Below are positions 1 through 5,380 of a DNA stretch of 7,089 nucleotides, in pieces. The notes under the pieces are model-generated. The model worked only from the letters and a program-made list of their open reading frames with translations. It did no database searches and was not told the DNA's origin. The stretch lies in contig JAHFQQ010000190.1 of assembly GCA_023259235.1 (NCBI GenBank), positions 1 through 7,089 of the forward strand. Direction: 5' to 3'. Position 1 is the stretch's first letter. Each line of letters begins with the position of its first letter. The DNA comes from Polaromonas sp. Its GTDB lineage: Bacteria > Pseudomonadota > Gammaproteobacteria > Burkholderiales > Burkholderiaceae_C. The position numbers were made by a program, and so were the translations under genes.

Positions 1-389
1 ACATTGGCCACGAACGCCTCCAATCCGTCGTTGTTAAAGCCCAGGCGGTTGATCAGGGCGTGAGCCTCGGGCAGGCGGAACATGCGTGGCTTGGGGTTGC
101 CGGGCTGCGCCTTGGGGGTGACGGTGCCGACTTCGATAAAGCCAAAGCCCATGGCGGCCAGACCGTCAATGCAGCGCGCATTTTTATCCAGTCCGGCCGC
201 CAGACCGATCCGGTTGGGAAACTTCAATCCCGCCAGATCTAGCGGATCGCTGACCTTGCTGCCGCAATAGGCCAGCGCCAGCGGCGTGCCCTGGGTGCGC
301 GCCAGCGAGGCGATGGTCAGCTCATGAGCGATTTCAGGGTCAAGGCCAAATAAAAAGGAACGAGCCAGCGCGTAGGGGATGAGGGACAT
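1..389 (-). CDS. pyrD: Dihydroorotate dehydrogenase (quinone), class 2, amino-terminal part
   Basis: Oxidises dihydroorotate to orotate in pyrimidine synthesis, passing electrons through FMN to membrane quinone. The gene reads leftward off the window; 129 full codons are present, roughly the first 38% of a family member of about 340 residues. The amino-terminal helical part (residues 1-40, beginning MSLIPYALARSFLFGLDPE) is the extension typical of membrane-associated class 2 enzymes. The FMN-barrel motif AAGLDK is at residues 64-69, followed by IEVGTVTP (85-92), QPGNPKPRMFRL (95-106) and INRLGFNN (113-120), all conserved in E. coli PyrD. The ATG at 389-387 aligns with the E. coli start; no strong Shine-Dalgarno is visible before it. 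It diverges from rpiA across 76 bp. The catalytic serine region lies beyond the edge, so integrity of the rest is unknown. Confidence 0.96.
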   Translation of the reverse strand, partial: MSLIPYALARSFLFGLDPEIAHELTIASLARTQGTPLALAYCGSKVSDPLDLAGLKFPNRIGLAAGLDKNARCIDGLAAMGFGFIEVGTVTPKAQPGNPKPRMFRLPEAHALINRLGFNNDGLEAFVAN

Positions 390-416
390 TGGATAATTCA
401 GGATGATTGCGCTGGA

Positions 417-446
417 TTGTCGCAAAAACCGGCACTGTTCTACATT
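417..446 (+). promoter_or_regulatory. Possible sigma-70 promoter for rpiA
   Basis: In the 76-bp pyrD/rpiA divergent gap, TTGTCG (417-422, 4 of 6 to the -35 consensus) is followed after 18 bp by TACATT (441-446, 4 of 6 to the -10 consensus). Transcription would begin near 453, leaving a leader of about 13 nt that carries the weak Shine-Dalgarno AAGG (456-459), 6 nt before the rpiA ATG. Both boxes are imperfect, so this is only the best candidate by eye. I found no convincing promoter for pyrD in the opposite direction. Confidence 0.3.
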
Positions 447-465
447 CTTCTCTGCAAGGCCCAAC

Positions 466-1137
466 ATGACCCAAGATGAGCTTAAAACCCTGGTCGGCCA
501 GGCCGCCCTGTATTACGTCGAGGCCGGCAGCATTGTCGGTGTCGGCACCGGCTCCACCGTCAATAAATTCATCGATGCGCTGGCTGCGATGAAGGACCGT
601 ATTGCCGGAGCGGTGTCCAGTTCGGAGGCTTCCACCGAGCGTCTGCAGGCGCTGGGCATCAGGGTGTTTGATGCCACGGAAGTGGACGAGCTGGCGGTGT
701 ACATTGACGGCGCGGATGAAATTGACCATGCCGGCTACATGATCAAGGGCGGCGGTGCGGCGCTGACGCGCGAAAAAATCGTCGCCGCGCAGTCGCGCCA
801 GTTTGTTTGTATTGTCGACGAGTCCAAATACGTTGCCACGTTGGGCCGTTATCCGTTGCCCGTGGAAGTGATCCCCATGGCTGCGAGGCGCATTGCGCGG
901 CAGTTTGCAGCGCTCGGCGGCACGGCGACGCTACGTCTGAAAGATGGCGTGCCACTGGTTACTGACAACGGCCAGCAGATCCTGGACGTCACTGGCCTGA
1001 AAATCAGCCATCCACTGGGGTTTGAGTCCCAGGTGAGTCAATGGCCTGGCGTCGTCACCGTGGGTGTGTTTGCGTTCCAGAAGGCCAACATATGCCTGCT
1101 GGGCACGCCTGACGGCGTCAAGACGCTGACGTTTTAG
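466..1137 (+). CDS. rpiA: Ribose-5-phosphate isomerase A
   Basis: Interconverts ribose 5-phosphate and ribulose 5-phosphate in the non-oxidative pentose phosphate pathway; a cytosolic enzyme that also supplies the precursor of PRPP. The 223-residue product is close to the 219 residues of E. coli RpiA and aligns from the first residues (MTQDELK is identical). The phosphate-binding segment IVGVGTGSTV is at 23-32, SSSEAST at 51-57, the acidic motif DGADEID at 81-87 and IKGGGAALTREK at 93-104. The known active-site residues Asp81, Asp84, Lys94 and Glu103 fall at the same numbers as in E. coli. The carboxy end LLGTPDGVKTL is also typical. The reading frame stays open upstream to an ATG at 403, but the 466 start is preferred because it matches the family and has AAGG 6 nt upstream. 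The gene ends 6 bp from the convergent glutaredoxin gene. Confidence 0.97.
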   Translation: MTQDELKTLVGQAALYYVEAGSIVGVGTGSTVNKFIDALAAMKDRIAGAVSSSEASTERLQALGIRVFDATEVDELAVYIDGADEIDHAGYMIKGGGAALTREKIVAAQSRQFVCIVDESKYVATLGRYPLPVEVIPMAARRIARQFAALGGTATLRLKDGVPLVTDNGQQILDVTGLKISHPLGFESQVSQWPGVVTVGVFAFQKANICLLGTPDGVKTLTF

Positions 1138-1143
1138 GCCGCG

Positions 1144-1809
1144 CTAGAACTTGATGCCAGCGGGGTTGTCGGTGGGCGCTGCCATGGGGGGAACCGGGCG
1201 TTCGGCAGTTTCGTTTTGGCTGGTGGCACTGGCGGCAGCGGCCGGGGGTGCTGCCTTGGCTACGGCAACCAATGGCGTCGGCGCCGGCAGGCGATAGCTG
1301 GAAGGCAATATCGATGATTCAGGGTAACCCGCGGCGCTCAGGTACTGCGTCCATGCGGCATCGGAGAATCCCTTGAGTTGCTGGCTTCCAATGGTCATGA
1401 ACGGCAGCGAGGAGGCGCCACTCAAACGCTGGAGAGTCTGCACATCCTCATTGGTTGTCACCGTTTTTTCGGTAAACGGGATGCCGCGGCTGGTCAACAG
1501 GGAGCGGCCGGCACCGCAGGGTACGCAGTTGTTGCCAGTGTACAGGGTGACCGGATATTTGGCGGCGATTTGCCGCAATTCAAAAGGCAGCGCTGCCGGA
1601 ACTTGCGCACCCGCCGAGCCGGCCATGGTAGCGCTGACTTTTGCATTGCTGGCCGGCGGCGGCTGGTCAGAAAAGGTCACCTTGCCATCTGGCCCGACAC
1701 TGCGGTAAACCTGCTGGGCCTGGGACATCGGTGCAAAAAAACTGCCCGCCAGGACCACCAGGATCCAAAGAGTATTTTGGGCCACAGACTTGACAGCATT
1801 TGATTTCAT
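1144..1809 (-). CDS. Exported DUF4124 / glutaredoxin-domain protein
   Basis: The 221-residue protein has a signal peptide (residues 1-31, hydrophobic LWILVVLAGSFFA core, likely cleaved after SQA), then a DUF4124-type segment (about 33-52, VYRSVGPDGKVTFSDQPPP), a linker, a glutaredoxin-like domain (about 85-160) and an Ala/Pro-rich tail (175-221). The dithiol motif CVPC puts cysteines at 95 and 98; SLPFMTIG supplies the cis-proline (Pro136), and QLKGFS follows, as in glutaredoxins. The inferred role is thiol-disulfide exchange or disulfide reduction in the periplasm; the substrate is unknown. It lies 38 nt after prlC on the same strand, so co-transcription is likely. Start choice: ATG 1809 gives a compact signal peptide. 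A GTG at 1851, overlapping the prlC stop as GTGA, would add 14 residues before it. Neither start has a clear Shine-Dalgarno. Confidence 0.88.
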   Translation of the reverse strand: MKSNAVKSVAQNTLWILVVLAGSFFAPMSQAQQVYRSVGPDGKVTFSDQPPPASNAKVSATMAGSAGAQVPAALPFELRQIAAKYPVTLYTGNNCVPCGAGRSLLTSRGIPFTEKTVTTNEDVQTLQRLSGASSLPFMTIGSQQLKGFSDAAWTQYLSAAGYPESSILPSSYRLPAPTPLVAVAKAAPPAAAASATSQNETAERPVPPMAAPTDNPAGIKF

Positions 1810-1847
1810 GATTTTCAATCGGTCTTGAACACGGGTTGCACCGGCCT

Positions 1848-3899
1848 TCACGCCATGCCCAGATGGCGCAGCAACGCATCGAGCGAGGGTTCGCGCCCCC
1901 TGAAGGCCTTGAACGATTCCATCGCGGGGCGGCTTCCGCCAGCTTCCAGAATCGCCTGCCGGTATTTTCTACCGGTTTCAACCGTCACGGTGGTCTTGCC
2001 GGCCTCTTCCCCGCCGTTTGCCTTTGCTGTTTCTTCAAACGCCGCATAGGCATCGGCCGACAGTACCTCGGCCCATTTGTAGCTGTAATAGCCTGCGGCA
2101 TAGCCACCGGAAAAAATGTGGCTGAAAGTATGCGGGGTGCGGCTGTAGGACGGCATCGCAATGACTGCCGTTTCCTTGCGCACTTCAATAAGCAGGCCCA
2201 TCGGGTCGTCCGAAGGCTTGTGCGAGGTATGCAGCAGCATGTCGTACAGCGAAAACTCGACTTGACGCAGTGTCTGCATGCCGCTCTGGAAGTTTTTGGC
2301 AGCCAGCATCTTGTCGAAAAGCTCGCGCGGCAGCGGCTCACCGGTGTCCACATGAGCAGTCATGTGCTTGAGCACCTGCCATTCCCAACAGAAGTTCTCC
2401 ATGAACTGGCTGGGCAGTTCGACCGCGTCCCATTCGACTCCGCTGATACCCGACACATCGTGCTCGTCGACCTGTGTCAGCATGTGGTGCAGACCATGAC
2501 CGAACTCGTGGAATAGCGTGGTCACGTCGTCGTGGGTCAGCAATGCAGGCTTGCTGCTCATGCCCTCGGCAAAATTGCAGACCAGATGCGCTACCGGCGT
2601 TTGCAGCCTGCCGGTGTCAGGGCGCAGCCAGCGGGCCCGCGCATCGTCCATCCAGGCGCCGCCGCGCTTGCCGGTTCGAGCCGCTGGATCAAGATAAAAC
2701 TGGCCCATGAGCCGGCCATTGCGTTCAATGCGGTAAAACTCGACGCCTGGCTTCCATACCGGGGCCGAGTCCCTGCGGATGGCGACTTCAAACAGGGTCT
2801 CCACAATTTTGAACAGTCCCGCCAGCACTTTGGGGGCGGTGAAATACTGCTTGACCTCCTGCTCGCTGAAGGCGTAGCGCGCTTCCTTGAGCTTCTCACC
2901 AATGTAGGTGTAGTCCCAGGGCTGGGGATCGGACTGGTTCAGCTTCTCGCGCGCAAAGGCGCGCAGGTCGGCAACATCCTTTTCCGCATAGGGTCGGGCG
3001 CGCCGGGCCAGATCACGCAGAAAGGTGATCACCTCTTCGGGTGACCGGGCCATTTTGGCCACCAGCGACACTTCACCAAAATTGCGGTAGCCCAGCAGTT
3101 GCGCCTCTTCGAGCCGCAGCGCGAGCATCTCGCGCATCACGGCGCTGTTGTCAAAACGACTGAATTCGGCCGGCGCCTGGTCGCTGGCCCGCGTGGTGTA
3201 GGCCTTGTAGAGTGTTTCGCGTAGCGCCGAGCTGTCGGCAAATTGCATCACGGGCAGGTAGCACGGCATTTTCAGGCTGAGCCGGTAGCCTGTCTTGCCT
3301 TCGGCCTGTGCCTGCGCGCGGGCAGTTTCCAGCACGTCGGCGGGGATGCCAGGGACTTCATCGGCGGTGGCGTAGTAGGCAAAGGCATCCGTTGCATCGA
3401 GCGCGTTTTCGCTGAATCGCTGGCTCAGTTCGGCCTGACGTTCCTGGATGCGGGCGAAGCGTTCCTTGGCCGTACCGGTCAACTCGGCGCCGGACAGCAC
3501 AAAATTCCGGACGGCATTTTTATGCGCCTGGCGCTGTTCGCCATTGAGCGTGCTCGCATCGATGGCCTTGTATTTGGCGTACAGGCGTTCATCTGCCCCC
3601 AGACGTGTCCAGAATCCGGTCACCCGCGGCAGGGCGGCGTTATAGGCGGCGCGCAGCTCGGGTGTGTCTGCCACGCTATTCAAATGGCTGACGGCACCCC
3701 AGGCGCGGCCCAGTTTTTCCCTGGCGACATCGAGGACGCGTGAAATTTCGCTCCAGGAGGCTGGAAAATCAGGCGCGGTCACCTGTTCAAGCGCAGCATC
3801 CGCCTCGACCAGCAAGGCGTCAATTGCGGCACCAACGTGTTCAGGCAGGATGCGATCAAACAGTGGAAGATCGGAAAAATCGAGAAGTGGATTGGTCAT
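1848..3899 (-). CDS. prlC: Oligopeptidase A, M3-family zinc metallopeptidase
   Basis: Cytosolic endopeptidase (also called OpdA) that degrades oligopeptides, including cleaved signal peptides and products of larger proteases. The 683-residue product matches the E. coli enzyme (680) from end to end, beginning MTNPLL and ending in FRGREPSLDALLRHLGMA. The zinc motif HEFGH is at 464-468 (His464 and His468 ligands, Glu465 catalytic), and the third ligand is Glu494 in VELPSQFMEN. The substrate-binding segment FSHIFSGGYAAGYYSYKW is at 592-609. The stretch around 624-655 is a few residues longer than in E. coli and looks divergent. No Shine-Dalgarno is visible before the ATG. It follows yhbY after 98 bp and precedes the exported glutaredoxin gene. 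In Salmonella the orthologue opdA is heat-shock regulated; a weak sigma-32-like sequence precedes this gene. Confidence 0.97.
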   Translation of the reverse strand: MTNPLLDFSDLPLFDRILPEHVGAAIDALLVEADAALEQVTAPDFPASWSEISRVLDVAREKLGRAWGAVSHLNSVADTPELRAAYNAALPRVTGFWTRLGADERLYAKYKAIDASTLNGEQRQAHKNAVRNFVLSGAELTGTAKERFARIQERQAELSQRFSENALDATDAFAYYATADEVPGIPADVLETARAQAQAEGKTGYRLSLKMPCYLPVMQFADSSALRETLYKAYTTRASDQAPAEFSRFDNSAVMREMLALRLEEAQLLGYRNFGEVSLVAKMARSPEEVITFLRDLARRARPYAEKDVADLRAFAREKLNQSDPQPWDYTYIGEKLKEARYAFSEQEVKQYFTAPKVLAGLFKIVETLFEVAIRRDSAPVWKPGVEFYRIERNGRLMGQFYLDPAARTGKRGGAWMDDARARWLRPDTGRLQTPVAHLVCNFAEGMSSKPALLTHDDVTTLFHEFGHGLHHMLTQVDEHDVSGISGVEWDAVELPSQFMENFCWEWQVLKHMTAHVDTGEPLPRELFDKMLAAKNFQSGMQTLRQVEFSLYDMLLHTSHKPSDDPMGLLIEVRKETAVIAMPSYSRTPHTFSHIFSGGYAAGYYSYKWAEVLSADAYAAFEETAKANGGEEAGKTTVTVETGRKYRQAILEAGGSRPAMESFKAFRGREPSLDALLRHLGMA

Positions 3900-3997
3900 G
3901 CAGCGTAATTATGGGCGAGCAGGGCGGATAAAAAGGGCTGGGAAGGTTTAGCTGGGTCAGTCGGCCCTGCAACTGGCCGGCAACGCAGGCTAGCGGC
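3900..3997 (-). other. yhbY-prlC intergenic region, no clear terminator
   Basis: This 98-bp gap holds a 5-bp inverted repeat, CGGCC (3961-3965 region on the plus strand) paired with GGCCG around an 8-nt loop, but no T-run follows it, so it does not look like a rho-independent terminator. The prlC-proximal third is the A+T-richer part, with the candidate promoter described separately. Transcription from yhbY into prlC therefore remains possible. Confidence 0.4.
3909..3937 (-). promoter_or_regulatory. Weak promoter candidate for prlC (sigma-32-like or sigma-70 -10)
   Basis: On the minus strand CCCTTTTTA (3937-3929) resembles the sigma-32 -35 element CCCTTGAAA at 6 of 9 positions. After 12 bp comes GCCCATAA (3916-3909), which matches CCCCATNT at 5 of 7 defined positions. 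CATAAT (3913-3908) also reads as a sigma-70 -10 hexamer (5 of 6), but there is no good -35 for it. Either reading would start transcription within a few bases of the prlC ATG at 3899, giving almost no leader, which fits the missing Shine-Dalgarno but also weakens the case. Confidence 0.25.
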
Positions 3998-4471
3998 TCA
4001 ATCTTGCGAGCGCTTCTTCACGCTGCGCTGTTTCGGCTTGGCGCGTTTGACACTGCCGCCCGGGGTGAGTCGCTGGTTGCCGAGCACGCGCAGGGTCTTG
4101 ACCTCGGGCCGCTGGCCATAGCGCGAACTGTTTTTCAGTACCTTGATGTCGCGCGGGCCTGGCATCCGGTCAGGGTTTTCCTTTTTTTCCTTTTCGGGCA
4201 GAGGCCGCCACAGCACCAGCAGTTTGCCAATGTGCTGGATCGGCGCAGCATCAAGATCGTTGGCCAGTCGCTGGAAAATCTCTTCACGGATGGCCCGGTC
4301 GTCAGACTGTACCCGCACTTTGATGAGTCCGTGCGCGTTGAGCGCTGCGTCGATTTCCTTTTTGACGGCAGCAGTCAGGCCGGCGGAGCCAATCATCACC
4401 ACCGCGTTGAGGTGGTGTGCGTCGGCGCGGTGATCCTTGCGCTGGGCGGGAGTAAGTTGTATTTGAGCCAT
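3998..4471 (-). CDS. yhbY: YhbY-family (CRM domain) RNA-binding protein with basic tail
   Basis: Small CRM-domain protein that associates with pre-50S ribosomal particles; the family is thought to assist large-subunit assembly. Residues 1-92 form the CRM domain, with LTPAQRKDHRADAHHLNAVV near the start, the loop GSAGLT (28-33), ALNAHGLIKVRV (43-54) and IGKLLVLWRP (81-90), all close to E. coli YhbY (97 residues). This protein has 157 residues: the extra 65 or so form a Lys/Arg/Pro-rich, probably disordered tail ending KRAKPKQRSVKKRSQD, a plausible extra RNA contact. It diverges from rlmE across 42 bp, the same arrangement as in E. coli. GAGGT abuts the ATG directly, too close for a normal Shine-Dalgarno. 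prlC follows on the same strand after 98 bp. Confidence 0.94.
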   Translation of the reverse strand: MAQIQLTPAQRKDHRADAHHLNAVVMIGSAGLTAAVKKEIDAALNAHGLIKVRVQSDDRAIREEIFQRLANDLDAAPIQHIGKLLVLWRPLPEKEKKENPDRMPGPRDIKVLKNSSRYGQRPEVKTLRVLGNQRLTPGGSVKRAKPKQRSVKKRSQD

Positions 4472-4477
4472 ACCTCA

Positions 4478-4505
4478 ATTATCGGGGGTGCCCACGGGAG
4501 GACAA
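4478..4505 (-). promoter_or_regulatory. Candidate sigma-70 promoter for yhbY
   Basis: On the minus strand TTGTCC (4505-4500, 4 of 6 to consensus) is followed after 16 bp by GATAAT (4483-4478, 5 of 6). The -10 ends only 6 bp before the yhbY ATG (4471), so transcription would begin at or next to the start codon and produce a leaderless message. The -35 overlaps the rlmE Shine-Dalgarno on the other strand, so control of the two divergent genes is physically intertwined. No other good promoter is seen in the 42-bp gap; one further inside rlmE cannot be excluded. Confidence 0.4.
4496..4502 (+). promoter_or_regulatory. Ribosome binding site of rlmE
   Basis: GGGAGGA is a strong Shine-Dalgarno sequence, ending 11 nt before the ATG at 4514, slightly long but acceptable. 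It decides the rlmE start: the reading frame is open far upstream through the antisense of yhbY, but only this ATG has a ribosome binding site and fits the family amino terminus. The rlmE promoter itself must lie within the yhbY coding region or its first codons; I could not identify it. Confidence 0.7.
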
Positions 4506-4513
4506 TAGCCAGC

Positions 4514-5236
4514 ATGAAAGTAAGCCAAAAAATAGTCACGGCGGAGGGTGCCAGGGCGAGCCAGAAGGGCAAAAAGCTTAACAAGGCGTGGTTGCACGAG
4601 CACATCAATGACCCGTATGTAAAACTTGCCCAGAAGGACGGCTACCGCGCCCGCGCCGCTTATAAATTGAAGGAAATCGACGAAACGCTCGGATTGATCA
4701 GGCCCGGCGACCGCGTGGTGGATCTCGGCAGCACTCCCGGTGCCTGGAGCCAGTACGTGCGGCGCAAGCTCTCGCCTGACGGGGCAGCGGCGGGCGCGCT
4801 CAACGGCGGCATCATTGGGCTGGACCTGCTGCCGATGGAGCCCATTGAGGGCGTAGTCTTTATCCAGGGTGATTTTCGCGAGCCGGAGGTGCTACGGAAA
4901 CTTGAGCATGCTTTGTCCGCTGACAAGGGACATTGCAGGGTTGACCTTGTTATTTCGGACATGGCCCCGAATCTGTCCGGGATTGAATCGGCCGACGCGG
5001 CGCGTATTGCCCATCTGGTTGAACTGGCGGTGGATTTCGCCCAGAATCACCTGAAACAGGACGGTGTGCTGGTTGCCAAGCTGTTCCACGGGAGCAGCTA
5101 TGACGAACTGGTCAAGCTGTTCCGGGCGACGTTCAAGACGGTCAAGTCCATGAAACCCATGGCATCGCGTTCCAATTCATCCGAGACCTTCCTGATCGGG
5201 CGGGATCTGAAGAGCAGGGCAGACACGGGTCGATAG
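4514..5236 (+). CDS. rlmE: 23S rRNA (uridine-2552 2'-O)-methyltransferase
   Basis: RlmE (FtsJ/RrmJ) methylates the ribose of U2552 in the A-loop of 23S rRNA using S-adenosylmethionine, a late step of 50S maturation. The 240-residue protein is longer than E. coli's 209, mainly through a basic amino-terminal stretch (QKGKKLNKAWLHEH, 17-30) and an insert around residues 89-99 (Gly/Ala-rich). The SAM-binding motif VVDLGSTPGAWSQYV is at 68-82. The catalytic K-D-K-E tetrad is complete: Lys51 (RAAYKL), Asp149 (ISDMAPN), Lys189 (LVAKLFHG) and Glu224 (SSETFLIG), matching E. coli Lys38, Asp124, Lys164 and Glu199. It diverges from yhbY and precedes ftsH by 141 bp. In E. coli rlmE and ftsH form a heat-shock operon; here ftsH seems to have its own heat-shock promoter. 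Confidence 0.96.
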   Translation: MKVSQKIVTAEGARASQKGKKLNKAWLHEHINDPYVKLAQKDGYRARAAYKLKEIDETLGLIRPGDRVVDLGSTPGAWSQYVRRKLSPDGAAAGALNGGIIGLDLLPMEPIEGVVFIQGDFREPEVLRKLEHALSADKGHCRVDLVISDMAPNLSGIESADAARIAHLVELAVDFAQNHLKQDGVLVAKLFHGSSYDELVKLFRATFKTVKSMKPMASRSNSSETFLIGRDLKSRADTGR

Positions 5237-5243
5237 AAGGAGC

Positions 5244-5260
5244 GTGGTGGCAGAAACCAC
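5244..5260 (+). repeat. Small hairpin just after rlmE
   Basis: GTGGT (5244-5248) and ACCAC (5256-5260) form a 5-bp stem with a 7-nt loop, starting 7 bp after the rlmE stop. There is no following T-run, so it is not a typical rho-independent terminator; it might slow 3' decay of the rlmE message or be chance. Confidence 0.3.
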
Positions 5261-5275
5261 TAAACCCGCTTCAAG

Positions 5276-5314
5276 TCAAGGGATGCGACCCGGTTTATGG
5301 GTTTTTGCCCTTGA
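5276..5314 (+). repeat. Inverted repeat TCAAGGG / CCCTTGA with nested ACCC / GGGT
   Basis: A perfect 7-bp inverted repeat (5276-5282 with 5308-5314) encloses 25 nt that contain a second small dyad, ACCC (5288-5291) with GGGT (5299-5302). The right arm is the first seven bases of the candidate sigma-32 -35 element of ftsH. It could act as a DNA element near the promoter or as an RNA stem in read-through transcripts from rlmE. No T-run follows the right arm, so intrinsic termination is unlikely. Confidence 0.5.
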
Positions 5315-5337
5315 AACGCCTAAAATCAGGCGCATGT
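5308..5337 (+). promoter_or_regulatory. Candidate sigma-32 (heat-shock) promoter of ftsH
   Basis: CCCTTGAAA (5308-5316) is an exact match to the sigma-32 -35 consensus. After a 13-bp spacer, GCGCATGT (5330-5337) matches the -10 consensus CCCCATNT at 5 of 7 defined positions. Transcription would begin around 5343-5345, giving a leader of about 35 nt with the ftsH Shine-Dalgarno in place. ftsH is under sigma-32 control in E. coli, where the promoter is upstream of rlmE. Here the element lies between the two genes, so ftsH could be induced alone. Confidence 0.65.
5317..5332 (+). repeat. Perfect dyad CGCCT-AAAATC-AGGCG in the ftsH promoter spacer
   Basis: Arms 5317-5321 and 5328-5332 are a perfect 5-bp inverted repeat with a 6-nt A/T-rich loop. 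The dyad fills the 13-bp spacer of the candidate sigma-32 promoter and extends three bases into the -10 element. It could be a repressor site or an RNA hairpin in read-through transcripts; it also contains TAAAAT, which resembles a sigma-70 -10 but lacks a good -35. Confidence 0.45.
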
Positions 5338-5367
5338 TCCATCTTCTGGCAGTTGACTTCTTACATC

Positions 5368-5380
5368 GGAGTAGTCCTTG
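5368..5380 (+). promoter_or_regulatory. ftsH ribosome binding site and TTG start
   Basis: GGAG (5368-5371) lies 6 nt before TTG (5378-5380). An in-frame TAG at 5372-5374 rules out any upstream start, and the next in-frame ATG (5426, codon 17) would remove half of the first membrane segment. The TTG is therefore the start. A weak initiation codon on ftsH may hold down its translation. Confidence 0.85.

Noticed and set aside
340..729. 129-codon minus-strand open frame across the pyrD/rpiA boundary.
   Set aside because: It overlaps two clear genes (the start of pyrD in another frame and the rpiA antisense strand) and has no recognisable content.
1105..1118. ACGCC-TGAC-GGCGT hairpin near the 3' end of rpiA, possible bidirectional terminator.
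   Set aside because: It lies in the conserved GTPDGVK codons and has no adjoining T-run on either strand.
1836..2516. 226-codon open frame antisense to prlC, with similar ones at 2532-3044 and 3243-3743.
   Set aside because: All lie inside the well-conserved prlC gene and look like composition-driven shadows without family resemblance.
4004..4513. In-frame open extension of rlmE upstream for 170 codons, across the antisense strand of yhbY.
   Set aside because: RlmE aligns with its family only from 4514, where a strong Shine-Dalgarno is present; yhbY on the other strand is a clear conserved gene.
5288..5306. ACCC-GGTTTAT-GGGT followed by TTTT, possible rho-independent terminator for rlmE.
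   Set aside because: The stem has only 4 bp, too weak for an intrinsic terminator, and the sequence overlaps the larger inverted repeat next to the ftsH promoter.
5353..5380. TTGACT (5353-5358) as a sigma-70 -35 for ftsH.
   Set aside because: At 16-18 bp downstream the sequence falls on the start codon and has no -10 resemblance.
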